Source: Gimesia algae
Lineage (GTDB): Bacteria > Planctomycetota > Planctomycetia > Planctomycetales > Planctomycetaceae
Assembly (NCBI RefSeq): GCF_007746795.1
Contig: NZ_CP036343.1
Location: forward strand, 2,903,369 to 2,967,368
Direction: 5' to 3'
Length of the DNA: 64,000 nucleotides
The number at the start of each line of letters is the position of its first letter. Position 1 is the stretch's first letter. The position numbers and the translations under genes are program-made. The notes below the pieces were generated by a model. The model searched no databases, was not told where the DNA came from, and saw only the letters and a list, made by a program, of their open reading frames with translations. Positions 9,276 through 19,636 of the stretch are shown here, in pieces.

Positions 9276-9845
9276 TTACTCAGGCGCATTGACCTGGTTC
9301 ATGGCCATTTCAAGTCCATCCTGAACCCAGCACTCAATCCCTCTGGCAGCATTGTCCACTGCCGTCGCGATCAGCTCGAATTCCTGTTTCCCCTGAAATC
9401 GGCCTAAGACATAATCCGCTGCTGAAAATCCGGCAGGAGGTCGTCCCACACCTACTCTCAGGCGTGGTACATCCTGAGTACCCAGCTTCTGGATAATATC
9501 CTGTAATCCTTTTTGCCCACCCGCTGAACCAGAACCCCGCAAACGGAGACGCCCGACAGGCAGATTCATATCGTCACAAACGACCATCACATCTGTTGCT
9601 GGCAGTTTGAAAAATTTCGCCACAGCGGCAATACTGCGACCACTTAAATTCATAAATGTTTGCGGGGCAACAAGTAACACCTTATCGCCGCCACAGGAAA
9701 TCTCAGTGACTTCCGCCTCAAACTGGCTTCGTGACCCAGGTGCTCCATGCCACTCTGCCAATTGATTCAACACTTCAAACCCGACATTGTGACGCGTTCG
9801 TTCGTATTTCTTACCGGGATTCCCCAGTCCTACGACCACTTTCAC
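9276..9845 (-). CDS. pth: Peptidyl-tRNA hydrolase
   Basis: A 189-residue enzyme that recycles peptidyl-tRNA by cleaving the peptide-tRNA ester. The start motif VVGLGNPGKKYERTRHNVGFEVL contains the catalytic His in RHNVGF. Further landmarks are PQTFMNLSG, VVCDDMNLPVGRLRLRGSGSAGGQKGL and LRVGVGRP. The start codon is GTG. It sits between the bL25 gene and rpsF on the same strand, a common rplY-pth arrangement. Confidence 0.96.
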   Translation of the reverse strand: MKVVVGLGNPGKKYERTRHNVGFEVLNQLAEWHGAPGSRSQFEAEVTEISCGGDKVLLVAPQTFMNLSGRSIAAVAKFFKLPATDVMVVCDDMNLPVGRLRLRGSGSAGGQKGLQDIIQKLGTQDVPRLRVGVGRPPAGFSAADYVLGRFQGKQEFELIATAVDNAARGIECWVQDGLEMAMNQVNAPE

Positions 9846-9901
9846 AGCGACACCCGCCAGATATTCAAATATTTAACCGATTCTGATCACACCCGGTGAT
9901 C

Positions 9902-10528
9902 TTACTCTTCCGACGCTTCTGCTGTTTCTGTTTCTTCAACTTCCGTTTCTTCTGCTGGCTCTGCTTCCTCAGCACCGTGAGACAGCACATGCACCACTAC
10001 GAGATCTGGTTCATTATGAATCTTGCAGCCACGAGGCACTTCAATATCACGCACATGAATCGCGTCGCCAATTTCCAGAGCATTGATTTTCACGGAAATG
10101 TAGTCCGGAATACTGTGGGCCAGGCAGTCCAGTTCCAGAGCGTGAAGTGGCTGCTCCAGGATTCCGCCATCGGTCGCTCCGGGAGATGTGCCCCGCAGAC
10201 GCACGGGAACTTCCAGAGTCACTCGTTCCGAAGCGTTAATCCGGATCAGGTCAACATGCAGAATTTGTGTTCCAAATGTATCCCACTGCAGATCCCGCAG
10301 CATGGTTTCTTCAACTTTACCATCAACGTCGATCTCAAACACACGTTCGCGGTTCTTGACCAGATCCTGCAGTTCGCGTTCATCCACGCTCAGATGGGCA
10401 GGATCCTGACCGTGGCCGTAAACCACTGCCGGAATCCGACCAGCACGGCGAATATGTCGACTTTCGATCGAGCCTAATTTTTCACGCTTCGTAGCACTGA
10501 TTTTCTGCAATACAAAATCGTCTGACAT
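9902..10528 (-). CDS. rplY: Large-subunit ribosomal protein bL25, long CTC form
   Basis: A 208-residue two-domain bL25/CTC protein that binds 5S rRNA. The N-terminal domain shows RRAGRIPAVVYGHG and the C-terminal beta domain shows VPVRLRGTSPGATDGGILEQ. It ends in an acidic tail (EEAEPAEETEVEE). It is the first visible gene of the minus-strand translation/replication run. The prs gene that often precedes it is not seen within the 680 bases upstream. Confidence 0.95.
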   Translation of the reverse strand: MSDDFVLQKISATKREKLGSIESRHIRRAGRIPAVVYGHGQDPAHLSVDERELQDLVKNRERVFEIDVDGKVEETMLRDLQWDTFGTQILHVDLIRINASERVTLEVPVRLRGTSPGATDGGILEQPLHALELDCLAHSIPDYISVKINALEIGDAIHVRDIEVPRGCKIHNEPDLVVVHVLSHGAEEAEPAEETEVEETETAEASEE

Positions 10529-11209
10529 TTCCCAACATTCCTCGAGGAGTGATACGACAACTGACGTCGCTCCACTCTTCCATTAAAGACTTTTGAATCT
10601 ATCACCTGACACTATGTCATTAAATACTGTTGATGGTCAACCAGTGCCCCACATCATCAGTGCTCACTGAAGTGTCCCACTCTAATCAAATCGTTTCCAT
10701 TCATTCGCAACCGACAAAATGATCCAGAGACGCATTAATCGAATTGGGCACAGGCTAAAGTCAGACAGTAAAGGCAGTTCCGTCTGAAAAGCACATATAG
10801 TCCAAGGGCAATCCCAGCGATTCCACCCGCCTGAGCGGCTGGTACTTCACCAGTTTGCTATAGTTGAAGCGTGCAAAAATAACTTCCCGCGCACAAATCT
10901 GCAACCGATTCCCCCCTCTATCTTGCTTGAAAGTTCCAAGACACGCTGTTTTTTTTGATTTCCCCAAGTCGATTCTCTCTGTCCGGATCAGCCAGACTTT
11001 CCTTCTCACAGAAAAAGTGTACGCAAAAACAGGCACCGGTTCAACCAGCTCCCCCCGACTGATAGCACTGAACCCAATGATTCCAACAGACCGCAATTCC
11101 ACCAGTTTACGTATTGGCTCCAGCAAAACAGGCTGTAGAATAGTATTGAGAGTGACTCAAATGTTCTGGCATCAATATAGTCCTGCCAGACAACCATAAG
11201 GCTGAGTGG
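10529..11209. other. Gene-poor 680-base stretch between divergent genes
   Basis: This separates the leftward bL25 gene and the rightward giant propeller gene, so it should hold both promoters. I could not assign them with confidence. A 121-codon minus-strand frame (10761-11126) has an odd composition, no start context and no family I recognise. It may be a gene relic or chance. Confidence 0.4.
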
Positions 11210-14200
11210 ATGAATTCGACCAGAATAAACCAAACTAACGTTTTTATCGTGATAACCTGCCTGCTACTGCTCCCTGTCTCCGGGCTTTCCGCTGATGAAC
11301 CGGAAGAAAAACAGGACCCCTTCCAACCCAATGCACAGAAACAGGCGCCCGCACAGAATCAGAATGCACTCAACCCCCTGAAGAAAATCATCCAGGGCTG
11401 GTTTGGCAAACCCAAACCAGCACAACAGGCAAACAAACCGGCACAAACGAAAACCCCTGACTATTACCGTTTTCCCCAGGACCTGGAACAGGAACGCCGT
11501 TTCAAAAGCGTGCAGCAGTTAATTGAAGGAGAAAACTGGGAGGCGGCTCGTGAAAAACTGCAACTAATGCTGGAAAACAGCCTGAATCTTCCGGTTCATA
11601 TCAATGGCGCGCGGGAACTGATTACCGACCGTGAACTGATTTATGAACTTCTGGATCTCCTCCCGGAAGAAGAACAGGAAAAATTCACACGCCAGTATGA
11701 AGCACTGGCCAGCAAACTTCTCACAGATGCCCTGCAGAATAATGCCGCTCCGGAGACTTACGCTGAAATTGCCACCCGGTTCGCCAGCACTCAGGCCGGC
11801 TTTGATTCAATGAACTTCCTGACCTCGTATCATCTCGAGCGCGGAGAATTTGGCCTGGCTGCACAATATCTGCAACGCCTGCTGAAAATGCATGCCCCGA
11901 TTACCAGGTCACGACAGTGGAAGACAAAAGCAGCCTATATCTTTAAACAGACGGGAAATGAAGAGCTTGTCGCTGAACTGTTCCAGCAGAATGACGAGTC
12001 TGACGGTCTCAATCAGTCCATCAAGATTGGTGGTGCCGACGAAAGCCCACTGAAGTGGTTGCAGAAACAGGAAATCCTACAGACGAAAGCAAACCGGATG
12101 CTGACGGAGTGGCCGATGCTGTTCGGCTCACCCAATCATGCTGCCCGGGCCCAGGCTGCCGATCCGTTACTGATCCCCCGCTGGTCCTATCCTCTCACAT
12201 CGAATCATTCCATACAGACCCAGTTGCAACTGATCCAGGAAGATCTCAGCAGTGCCCGACATGCCACCATTCCCGCTTTGCCTCCACTGGCAATTGATGG
12301 AAAAGTCATCTTCCGTACTCTTAAAGGAGTGCAGGTACTCGATTCCCGCACGGGAACTCCTCTCTGGGAAGCGACGCTGGAGAACTCACCGGAAACGGCC
12401 TATATCAATGCCCAGCTCAAGAGCAGCAACACCCCACAAGCCCGAGGCCTGTTTGATGCGGAACAGGAACAACAGGCATTCTCACCTTATAATGGAACAG
12501 ACCCCGATTCCCACGCTCTCACAAGCCTGCTGTTTAGAAATGCCAACTGGGGCAGCCAGAGCAGCGACGGAAAACACCTGTTCGTATTGGAGAGCATGCG
12601 GCTGAATCTGGGTCGTTCCGGCTCGGCACGAAATTTCAACCGCCTGCGACAGCGGGGTGGATTTGAAGCAGACTTCTGGTCCAGCAATCAGTTGGTTGCC
12701 TACGATCTGAAAACCGGTCAAACCAAATGGAAAGTGGGCGGCACCCGCTTTGAAGAACCATTCGACCTGCCTCTGGCGGGAACCTTTTTCTTCGGTGCTC
12801 CTACACCTGCTGAAAATGAACTCTACATTATCGGAGAACGGGACCGGGAAATCCGCGTCTACGCCCTGGATCCGGAAACGGGCGCGGAACGCTGGTCGCA
12901 ACAGATCGGCAACCCCGATCAGGATATTGAACTCGACATGATCCGCCGCTGGTGGATCGCGCCCGTCGCGATCGATCAGGGAGTGATTATCTGCCCGACG
13001 ACGATTGGCCTCTTAACCGCCATCGATCGTCTGAATCATTCGATTCTCTGGTCAACCAGATACGAACCGGTCAGTGCCAGCAACAACAACCAGCAGTTCA
13101 GTCACATCAACCAGACTTCCCGGGAACCCCTGAATCAGCGCTGGTGTCCTTCTGCCCCTGTCATCAGCGGAAATAAGGTGGTCTATACGCCCCAGGATGA
13201 TGAAACGCTGGTCTGCCTCGATCTGATTACAGGTTCTCCCTGCTGGACGCGCCGCGCCAAAGAAAGCTCACTCTACCTGGCGGGAGTTGTTGATAATCTG
13301 ATTCTGCTGGTTGGCTTAAATGGCGTCCATGCGGTTTCACTGACGAATGGAAAAACGGTCTGGAATAAATCCTTTGATAAAGACGCCGGCCTTCCGTCGG
13401 GTCAGGCAGTCATCGCCGATCACCGTCTGCACGTTCCTTTACAGAGTGGGCAGATCTGGACCTTTGACGTCAAGTCGGGCCTGGTACTGAATAAACTTTT
13501 CAGTCCCGACGCCAGACAGTCATTGGGTAACCTGATCATCTACCAGGGTCAGTTTTTGTCACTCAGCGCGGCAGGACTTGCCAGTTTCGAACAGAAACAG
13601 ACCTTCGAAGCAGAAATCAAACACCTGAAACAAGAGAACGCCAGTGACCCGCTGGTACTCTTTAAAGAGTCTGAACTGTTAATGATGAGCCATCTCTACA
13701 CACAGGCTCTGACGAAACTGCAGGGGATCGACCCCGCAAAGCTTTCTGTCAAAGATCAAGCTCAATATCAGGCAATGATGATCGACTGCCTGACTTCTAT
13801 TATTCGCTCTGATTTCAAGCTACATGATGAACTGGTCCAACGCCTGGAACAACAGGTCGCTTCGAAAAAAGAACGCATTGAACTGCAAAGACTGCTGGTG
13901 GAACGTGCCCGGGCCCGCAAAGAGTTTTCCACAGCTCTGAAATTTCTGTTTGAACTCGCGACTGCACCGGCAGACTCCTTCATCAAAACAGGTGGTACCG
14001 AAACGCAAATTGACTGCTGGATCTCCGGACAGGCCGGCGATCTCTGGCAACAGGCCACTCCCGCGCAACAGGCACAGTTTACGCAGCAGATCAGCGAGCG
14101 TGCGCGGATGATTCTGATGAAAGATACCGAAACCAGAGTACGCTTTCTGCAGCAGTTCGGTTTCCTTGACGCCTCACTACCGGTGCTGCGACTGCAAATC

Positions 14201-15931
14201 AGGAACGCAATGCAATCGGAGCGGTTCTTTGAAGCAGAACTCTGGTTGACCAGATTGATGAAACTGAAGTCGCCTCAGTATACGGCTGAAGCGTTGGCCG
14301 GGATGGTCCAACTCTGTGTAAAATTCAACCTGCCGGACGACGCTGCTTTTTACCTGAATCAACTTTCACAGTACGACCCCGGCCTGATTGTGGCAGAGAA
14401 TCTGACCGTGGCACAATTTCAGGATCAGTATCATCAGAACCTGCAGACGAACAATCAGAAACCATTACCGGGAAACTGGCGGCCTCGCAACCTGAAACTT
14501 ATTGTAGGAGGTTCGTCGCGATATTATTCCTCGGGAGAAAACACGCTGGATACCAGTGGCTCCAACCTGCCGTTCTTCCGGTCCCTGATACTGACAGTCA
14601 ACCCCAAAGAAAATCGTCTGACGATGAAACAGTCTGCGGGAAATCAGCTGATGTGGTCAACTCCGCTACGATCGACCATGCAGGCCCGCTCATCCAGCTT
14701 TAATGAAAGTGATGTGGTCGGGCATAATCTGATTCTGCAGCATCGAGATATGCTGCACTTCTTTGACCTTGTCGACCACAGACTGATCTGGAGTCAGAAG
14801 CTGGAAAAGGAACAGACAAACCGCTATCACTCCAGTTCCTATCGTCTGACCCCGGCTCAACTGGGAAATGAATCGACCCTCGTGCATCGACACCACCCTT
14901 CCATCGCCATCCGCAAAATAGGGATGATTGCCGCTGCCAATGCTGACTACACCTGCTACTACAGCCGTCGGCAGATCATCCTCATTGATACCCGTACCGG
15001 GAAAGTTCGCTGGACCCATGAGAATGTCGATAAAGAAACCCGCGTACTGGGTGACGATCGCATGATCTATCTGGTCACCCGGGATCGTGTGACCAAAAAA
15101 ATTCTGCGTGTCAGTGATGGCCAGCCGATCGAAATCGGGAAAACCGGGCAATACCTTGAAAATGCCATCTATCAAGGCGAGTCTGCATTTGTCGCCATCT
15201 CGTCAGCAGAGGACACAAAACTGCCAGGCCTGACCGCCGGCGTCAGCTCCCTCTTCAGTTTTCATCCCCAGTCCAGAGAATTCAACTGGAAGCTTGATTT
15301 TCCACGCGATTCTCAGTTCGGACTCTTCAGCCACCACTACCTGTCAGTATTAAGCCCTAAGGGACAGTTATCAATTATTGACCTCAAAACGGGGAAACGC
15401 TCTGAACTGGAAGGCATCCCACGCGCAGAACTCAAAGATCGTCAGAATTTCTATCTCGTTGCAGATCAGAATCAGATTTATTTCGCGGCCCACTCGCCTT
15501 CGCACAATTCCATTTCGGTCAATATCCCCTCGATCCCCATCAACGGGATGCTTTATACTTTCAATCGCCAGACGGGGAAACGACTCTGGAACCAGGAAAT
15601 TGACAAACAACACCTGGTCCTCGACCAGCAGAATCTGCTGCCAGTCATCCTGCTGGTCTCCCGAGATTACAAACGCATGGGAAATCGCTCTACCAGCATC
15701 ATTCATCTCCACGCGGTCGACAAACAGACGGGCGACAGCCTGCTCTCCTGGAATGCACCCATCGACTCCAATATCAGAGATCTGAATGTCGATTATGGTC
15801 AGAAAATGGTGGAAATCCTGACTTATAATGCAAGAATTCGTCTGTACGATGCCGATGAACTGGCAATCCGCGAACAAAAACAGGCAGCGTCTCTGCCCCC
15901 CGTTGAAAAGCAGCCGGCTGAAAAGAATTAA
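11210..15931 (+). CDS. Giant secreted protein with two PQQ-like beta-propellers
   Basis: A 1573-residue exported protein. It has a signal peptide (VFIVITCLLLLPVSGLSA, cleavage near residue 28), then a Gln/Pro-rich stretch and a helical region. A first propeller (about 340-780) is made of blades with the D-x-x-T-G-x-x-x-W signature (DSRTGTPLWEA, DLKTGQTKWKV, DPETGAERWSQ, DLITGSPCWTR). A helical TPR-like section (about 800-1080) leads to a second propeller (about 1090-1560: DTRTGKVRWTH, DLKTGKRSE, NRQTGKRLWNQ). PQQ-like propellers of this kind usually bind proteins, not PQQ. ATG with AAGG upstream. Possibly an envelope scaffold (inference). Confidence 0.85.
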   Translation: MNSTRINQTNVFIVITCLLLLPVSGLSADEPEEKQDPFQPNAQKQAPAQNQNALNPLKKIIQGWFGKPKPAQQANKPAQTKTPDYYRFPQDLEQERRFKSVQQLIEGENWEAAREKLQLMLENSLNLPVHINGARELITDRELIYELLDLLPEEEQEKFTRQYEALASKLLTDALQNNAAPETYAEIATRFASTQAGFDSMNFLTSYHLERGEFGLAAQYLQRLLKMHAPITRSRQWKTKAAYIFKQTGNEELVAELFQQNDESDGLNQSIKIGGADESPLKWLQKQEILQTKANRMLTEWPMLFGSPNHAARAQAADPLLIPRWSYPLTSNHSIQTQLQLIQEDLSSARHATIPALPPLAIDGKVIFRTLKGVQVLDSRTGTPLWEATLENSPETAYINAQLKSSNTPQARGLFDAEQEQQAFSPYNGTDPDSHALTSLLFRNANWGSQSSDGKHLFVLESMRLNLGRSGSARNFNRLRQRGGFEADFWSSNQLVAYDLKTGQTKWKVGGTRFEEPFDLPLAGTFFFGAPTPAENELYIIGERDREIRVYALDPETGAERWSQQIGNPDQDIELDMIRRWWIAPVAIDQGVIICPTTIGLLTAIDRLNHSILWSTRYEPVSASNNNQQFSHINQTSREPLNQRWCPSAPVISGNKVVYTPQDDETLVCLDLITGSPCWTRRAKESSLYLAGVVDNLILLVGLNGVHAVSLTNGKTVWNKSFDKDAGLPSGQAVIADHRLHVPLQSGQIWTFDVKSGLVLNKLFSPDARQSLGNLIIYQGQFLSLSAAGLASFEQKQTFEAEIKHLKQENASDPLVLFKESELLMMSHLYTQALTKLQGIDPAKLSVKDQAQYQAMMIDCLTSIIRSDFKLHDELVQRLEQQVASKKERIELQRLLVERARARKEFSTALKFLFELATAPADSFIKTGGTETQIDCWISGQAGDLWQQATPAQQAQFTQQISERARMILMKDTETRVRFLQQFGFLDASLPVLRLQIRNAMQSERFFEAELWLTRLMKLKSPQYTAEALAGMVQLCVKFNLPDDAAFYLNQLSQYDPGLIVAENLTVAQFQDQYHQNLQTNNQKPLPGNWRPRNLKLIVGGSSRYYSSGENTLDTSGSNLPFFRSLILTVNPKENRLTMKQSAGNQLMWSTPLRSTMQARSSSFNESDVVGHNLILQHRDMLHFFDLVDHRLIWSQKLEKEQTNRYHSSSYRLTPAQLGNESTLVHRHHPSIAIRKIGMIAAANADYTCYYSRRQIILIDTRTGKVRWTHENVDKETRVLGDDRMIYLVTRDRVTKKILRVSDGQPIEIGKTGQYLENAIYQGESAFVAISSAEDTKLPGLTAGVSSLFSFHPQSREFNWKLDFPRDSQFGLFSHHYLSVLSPKGQLSIIDLKTGKRSELEGIPRAELKDRQNFYLVADQNQIYFAAHSPSHNSISVNIPSIPINGMLYTFNRQTGKRLWNQEIDKQHLVLDQQNLLPVILLVSRDYKRMGNRSTSIIHLHAVDKQTGDSLLSWNAPIDSNIRDLNVDYGQKMVEILTYNARIRLYDADELAIREQKQAASLPPVEKQPAEKN

Positions 15932-16015
15932 AATTACTACTTGCGAAATAAGACTCATAAAAATATAATGAGAGAGTTTCGCACTGGTACTTCTGTCAAA
16001 CTGAAGAAAGCGTCC

Positions 16016-16468
16016 ATGTTCCGTTTCTTAGTTCTGATTCTAATTGCTTGCCTGGTTTTGCCAGCCGCCCCCGTTTCGGGTTGCGAGTGCAGCCAGAAAC
16101 AGGACAGACAGGCTGAAAACTGTTGCTGTAGCAAATCAGCCCCTGATGAGAAGGGCCAGGTGAAATCCTGCTGCTGTCGGACTTCCGACAAAACGGAAAA
16201 AGAGTCTGGGTCGAATCACAAACAGACCCAATGCCAGAAACCGAATTGTCACTGTCAGCAGACTTTTTCACAGACCGCAGCAACCGTCTCTGTAAAATCA
16301 ATCGAGTTAGCGCAGCAATTACGCAGTCAATTCGAAACCATCGATCTGACTTCTCAGCTCACTCACTCTGTTCGCCCTGCCGCTTCACGCAATTTTGAGC
16401 GGCATCCTCCTGAAATTGCTTACTCCTCAGGGGAATTTTGCGCGCACTTCTGCCTCTGGTTAATCTAG
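16016..16468 (+). CDS. Small cysteine-rich exported protein, probable lipoprotein
   Basis: A 150-residue protein I cannot place in a family. The chosen ATG gives a good signal sequence (FRFLVLILIACLVLPAAP) ending in a lipobox VSGC with Cys23; longer starts at 15941 or 15968 would bury it. The mature part carries Cys clusters: C23, C25, CCC at 36-38, CCC at 52-54, C73, C78 and C80, plus a C-terminal FCAHFC. Such clusters suggest metal binding (inference). It follows the giant propeller gene by about 85 bases and precedes another Cys-rich exported protein. Confidence 0.7.
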   Translation: MFRFLVLILIACLVLPAAPVSGCECSQKQDRQAENCCCSKSAPDEKGQVKSCCCRTSDKTEKESGSNHKQTQCQKPNCHCQQTFSQTAATVSVKSIELAQQLRSQFETIDLTSQLTHSVRPAASRNFERHPPEIAYSSGEFCAHFCLWLI

Positions 16469-16570
16469 TCTCATATCAGACCTGGAATGACACGTTGGCC
16501 GAAATGGTCCGCACGCTCGCTAGCGTGCTCGCCTGACATTGACCAACTGTCCATACAGGATTGATGAATC

Positions 16571-16593
16571 ACTGGTTTTCATTCAAAACCAGT
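16571..16593 (+). other. Perfect 9-bp hairpin between the two cysteine-rich genes
   Basis: ACTGGTTTT and AAAACCAGT pair perfectly around a CATTC loop. There is no following T-tract, so it is either a weak terminator or RNA processing structure. A second, 7-bp stem (GCACGCT/AGCGTGC) lies at 16510-16527. Confidence 0.5.
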
Positions 16594-16758
16594 TTGACCC
16601 GCGCCGTTCTCAAGCAGAAGACACTCTGGTCTGACTCTTGCGCTGTCCCCTGTCGAATCTGATTTCTGCAGCGGAAAACCGGAACGGATCTTAATTTCGT
16701 ATATGTACTGTCAAATTTCGTAACAATGACACACTTTTTAATTTTCAAGGAGAAACCC

Positions 16759-17196
16759 ATGCGTCAAGTATTATCAATCGCTGCCTTAGTAGCAGTCGCT
16801 GCATTTGTTGGTCAGAGCTTTGCTGCTGAAGAAGGTAAAGCAGTCTGCCCCGTGGCCGGTAAGCCAGCCAACCCGGCACAGACAGTCGACTACAAAGGTG
16901 GCAAAGTCAGCCTCTGCTGTGGCAAATGCAAAGCCGCTTTCACAGCTAACCCTAAAAAGTTCGCTGCCAAAGCCAACATGCAGCTGGTTGCAACCAAACA
17001 GGCCAAACAGGTCAACTGCCCCTTCGCCGGCAAACCAGTGAATCCTGCTCAGTCAGTGACTGTTGCTGGTACAGAAGTGAAATTCTGCTGCGGTAACTGC
17101 AAAGGCAAAGCAGCGAAAGCAGAAGGCGATGCACAGATCAAACTGATCTTCAATGACAAAGCCTTCGAAAAAGGATTCAAAGTTACTGAGAAGTAA
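16759..17196 (+). CDS. Exported protein with two YHS/TRASH-like cysteine modules
   Basis: A 145-residue secreted protein. The signal peptide (VLSIAALVAVAAFVGQSFA) is cut near residue 23. Two tandem modules follow: C30-P-x-x-G-K-P-x-N-P-A with C53-C54-x-x-C57, and C87-P-x-x-G-K-P-x-N-P-A with C110-C111-x-x-C114. Spacing between first and second Cys sites is 23 in both, so this is an internal duplication. The pattern resembles YHS/TRASH metal-binding domains. AAGGAG eight bases before the ATG fixes the start over an upstream in-frame ATG at 16726. Likely periplasmic metal binding or metal trafficking (inference). Confidence 0.8.
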   Translation: MRQVLSIAALVAVAAFVGQSFAAEEGKAVCPVAGKPANPAQTVDYKGGKVSLCCGKCKAAFTANPKKFAAKANMQLVATKQAKQVNCPFAGKPVNPAQSVTVAGTEVKFCCGNCKGKAAKAEGDAQIKLIFNDKAFEKGFKVTEK

Positions 17197-17214
17197 TACG
17201 TGTCCTCATAGCAA

Positions 17215-17328
17215 GTCGCATCTCGAAACCTGTCGGAATGAGAGATGCGACTGTAGACACCGCTGCTAACCAGCAGGCTGAATCGAGTTTTTCCTCAGCA
17301 TCCCCAATTGCGGGCCAGCATGCTGAGG
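17215..17328 (+). other. Two consecutive hairpins downstream of the YHS-like gene
   Basis: GTCGCATCTC (17215-17224) pairs with GAGATGCGAC (17242-17251). CCTCAGCAT (17293-17301) pairs with ATGCTGAGG (17320-17328). Neither has a T-tract. With the terminator that follows they make a strongly structured 3' UTR. Confidence 0.65.
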
Positions 17329-17337
17329 GTAATACAG

Positions 17338-17373
17338 GAGCGGGAGTTTTCTTGAAAACTCCCGCTCTTTTTT
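17338..17373 (+). terminator. Strong rho-independent terminator of the YHS-like gene
   Basis: GAGCGGGAGTTTT pairs perfectly with AAAACTCCCGCTC around a CTTG loop, followed by TTTTTT. It faces the converging argJ gene. Confidence 0.9.
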
Positions 17374-17394
17374 GTTCGAATGATACCGGTCTGA

Positions 17395-18594
17395 TCAGGT
17401 AGTATATTCCGAGTTCAGCCGCACATATTCCTGCGTCAGATCGCTGGTCCAGAACACAACCGTCTCCTCTCCAAATGGTAGTTGAATCTGAATGAGTACA
17501 TCCCGATTCTGCTGAATCCCATCCGAGATTGCCTGCTCGTTATATTCAGCAGGCCTCCCTTCCGTATAAATCAGTGTTCCGTTGATATGCAGTACAATGT
17601 CCCGCTCATTCAGCTTCACACTGGTCCGTCCGGTGGCTGAAACAATCCGCCCCCAGTTGGGATCGGAGCCGGCAATCGCTGTTTTCACCAGCGCGTCATT
17701 GGCAATCGTGCGGGCAATTTCCATTGCGTCTGCTCGCTCTGCTGCCCCGGAAACTTCAATCGTCACGAAATGGTCGGCCCCTTCCGCATCCCGGATAATC
17801 GCCTGTCCCAGTTCCATCGCGACTTCATCCAGCGCGGTCTGTAACTGCCCCAGTTCCGCCTCCGATAACGCTTCTGCTCCCGAGGCACCATTGGCCAGCA
17901 GAAACACGGTATCACTGGTACTGGTATGTCCTTCTACAGAAACACAGTTGAAACTGCGATCGACGGCATGCCTTAACATTTGATCGGTTTGAGCCGCATC
18001 GAGGGGCGCATCTGTCATGATCACCGATAACATGGTCGCCATATTGGGGGCAATCATCGCTGCCCCTTTCGCGACACCGCTCACCCGGATTTCCTGTCCG
18101 CCGACATTCACAACACGCATTGCCTGCTTGGGAACCGTATCGGTCGTCATCATTCCTCGCGCCGCATTCAGAAAGGCTTCTGAATCCGCCCCCAGTTGTT
18201 CGATCGCTGCCGGTATTCCGGCTTCAATTGGAGTACGAGGCAGAAAGCGTCCAATGATCCCCGTCGAACAGACCAGCACGTCTTCCGCAGCAACAGCCAA
18301 ACCGTCGGCCACCAGGCCGGTCATCCATTTTGCATCTTCAATTCCCCGCTCCCCGGTACAGGCATTCGCATTGCCTGAGTTGATCACAACCGCGCGCAGC
18401 GAATCGCCGGGCACCCGTTCGCGGGAAACTTTCACCGGGGCACCGCACACCTGATTTTTCGTAAACACGCCCGCTCCGGCACAAGGCACATCTGAGACAA
18501 ACAGTGATAAATCAAAGGTCGTTTTTTTTTCTTTGATACCACAGGCCAGGCCGGCGGAACGAAATCCCTGGGGTAAAATCATGTCAGCAGTCAA
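17395..18594 (-). CDS. argJ: Arginine biosynthesis bifunctional protein ArgJ
   Basis: Ornithine acetyltransferase / N-acetylglutamate synthase, which recycles the acetyl group in arginine synthesis. The proprotein cleaves itself at the Ala-Thr bond in the conserved [14 protein letters not shown], making the Thr the catalytic nucleophile. The usual form is KGxGMIxP; here the Gly is Ala. [18 protein letters not shown] and GSDPNWGRI are further signatures. TTG is the likely start (AGGAG six bases before it); the first ATG is at 18582. It follows argC by 28 bases, so the two form an operon. Confidence 0.96.
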   Translation of the reverse strand: MTADMILPQGFRSAGLACGIKEKKTTFDLSLFVSDVPCAGAGVFTKNQVCGAPVKVSRERVPGDSLRAVVINSGNANACTGERGIEDAKWMTGLVADGLAVAAEDVLVCSTGIIGRFLPRTPIEAGIPAAIEQLGADSEAFLNAARGMMTTDTVPKQAMRVVNVGGQEIRVSGVAKGAAMIAPNMATMLSVIMTDAPLDAAQTDQMLRHAVDRSFNCVSVEGHTSTSDTVFLLANGASGAEALSEAELGQLQTALDEVAMELGQAIIRDAEGADHFVTIEVSGAAERADAMEIARTIANDALVKTAIAGSDPNWGRIVSATGRTSVKLNERDIVLHINGTLIYTEGRPAEYNEQAISDGIQQNRDVLIQIQLPFGEETVVFWTSDLTQEYVRLNSEYTT

Positions 18595-18622
18595 CTGCTT
18601 CTCCTCAGCGTAATAAATAGTT

Positions 18623-19636
18623 TCAGACGATCAGGCCCGTTGTTTCCGGGTAACCGGCCATCAGATTGAAATTCTGGACGGCAACACCGGCTGCCCCCTT
18701 GATCAAATTATCGATGGCTGAGAACACAATCAATTGATCGCCGGCAAATTGCACCGAAATATCACAGTAATTGGTACCCGAAACATTCTTCGTCGCCGGG
18801 ATCGCATCAATAATTCGGACGAACGACTTGCCTTCATAAAAAGACCGATAGACGTCCAGCAGTTCTTCGCGGCTGGCGGGTTTCGTCAGACGGGGATACA
18901 TGGTCGCCAGTATCCCCCGGTTCATCGGCGTCAGGTGAGGCGTGAACGTCACCTTCACTTCTTCCCCGCCAACGGTGGTCAGTACTTCTTCAATCTCCGG
19001 CGTATGGCGATGGGTGCCAACTCCATACGCGGTGATACTTTCATTGCATTCGGGATAGAGAGTTCCCAGCTTCGGATTCCGGCCGGCACCACTCACACCA
19101 CTCTTGGCGTCAATAATAATCCCCGTCGGCTCAATCAGGCCGGCGGCCATCAACGGCGCCAGCCCCAGAATCGCCGTGCTTGTATAACAGCCAGGGTTGG
19201 CAATCAGATCGGCGTCCGGTATTCTGTCCGCCCACAGCTCGGGCAGGCCATACACGGTACTTCCCAGTCGCGTGGGATCGATGTGCACATGATGATACCA
19301 TTTTTCATAGACGGCAGGATCACTCAACCGGTAGTCAGCACTCAGATCCACCACCCGGCAGCCTTCTGCCAGCAGGTCCGGAATGACTTCCATGCTGGCC
19401 ACATGCGGCAGTGCACAGAATACGAAATCGGAACGTTCGGCAATCTCGGCTGGCGCCAGTGCCTCACAGCACAGATCCAGGCGTCCCGTCAAACAGGGAT
19501 GGATCTCGCTGATATGCGGCGACTCTTCGGAACGAGAGGTCAATGCCACGATTTCAACATCTGGATTTCGCAGCAGAATTTTGATGAGTTCCAGAGCCGC
19601 ATAACCGGTGGCTCCCATGATGGCAACTTTTGTCAT
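18623..19636 (-). CDS. argC: N-acetyl-gamma-glutamyl-phosphate reductase
   Basis: The third enzyme of arginine synthesis: NADPH-dependent reduction of N-acetylglutamyl phosphate. It has an N-terminal Rossmann motif ([18 protein letters not shown]), the catalytic cysteine in [16 protein letters not shown], and a later [11 protein letters not shown] with the conserved His. 337 residues is normal. AGGAAATA precedes the ATG. It is the first gene of argC-argJ. Confidence 0.96.
   Translation of the reverse strand: MTKVAIMGATGYAALELIKILLRNPDVEIVALTSRSEESPHISEIHPCLTGRLDLCCEALAPAEIAERSDFVFCALPHVASMEVIPDLLAEGCRVVDLSADYRLSDPAVYEKWYHHVHIDPTRLGSTVYGLPELWADRIPDADLIANPGCYTSTAILGLAPLMAAGLIEPTGIIIDAKSGVSGAGRNPKLGTLYPECNESITAYGVGTHRHTPEIEEVLTTVGGEEVKVTFTPHLTPMNRGILATMYPRLTKPASREELLDVYRSFYEGKSFVRIIDAIPATKNVSGTNYCDISVQFAGDQLIVFSAIDNLIKGAAGVAVQNFNLMAGYPETTGLIV

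Noticed and set aside
10761-11126. 121-codon minus-strand frame as a real gene
   Set aside because: No ribosome site, no recognisable family, and an overlapping plus-strand frame is equally long; could be relic or chance.
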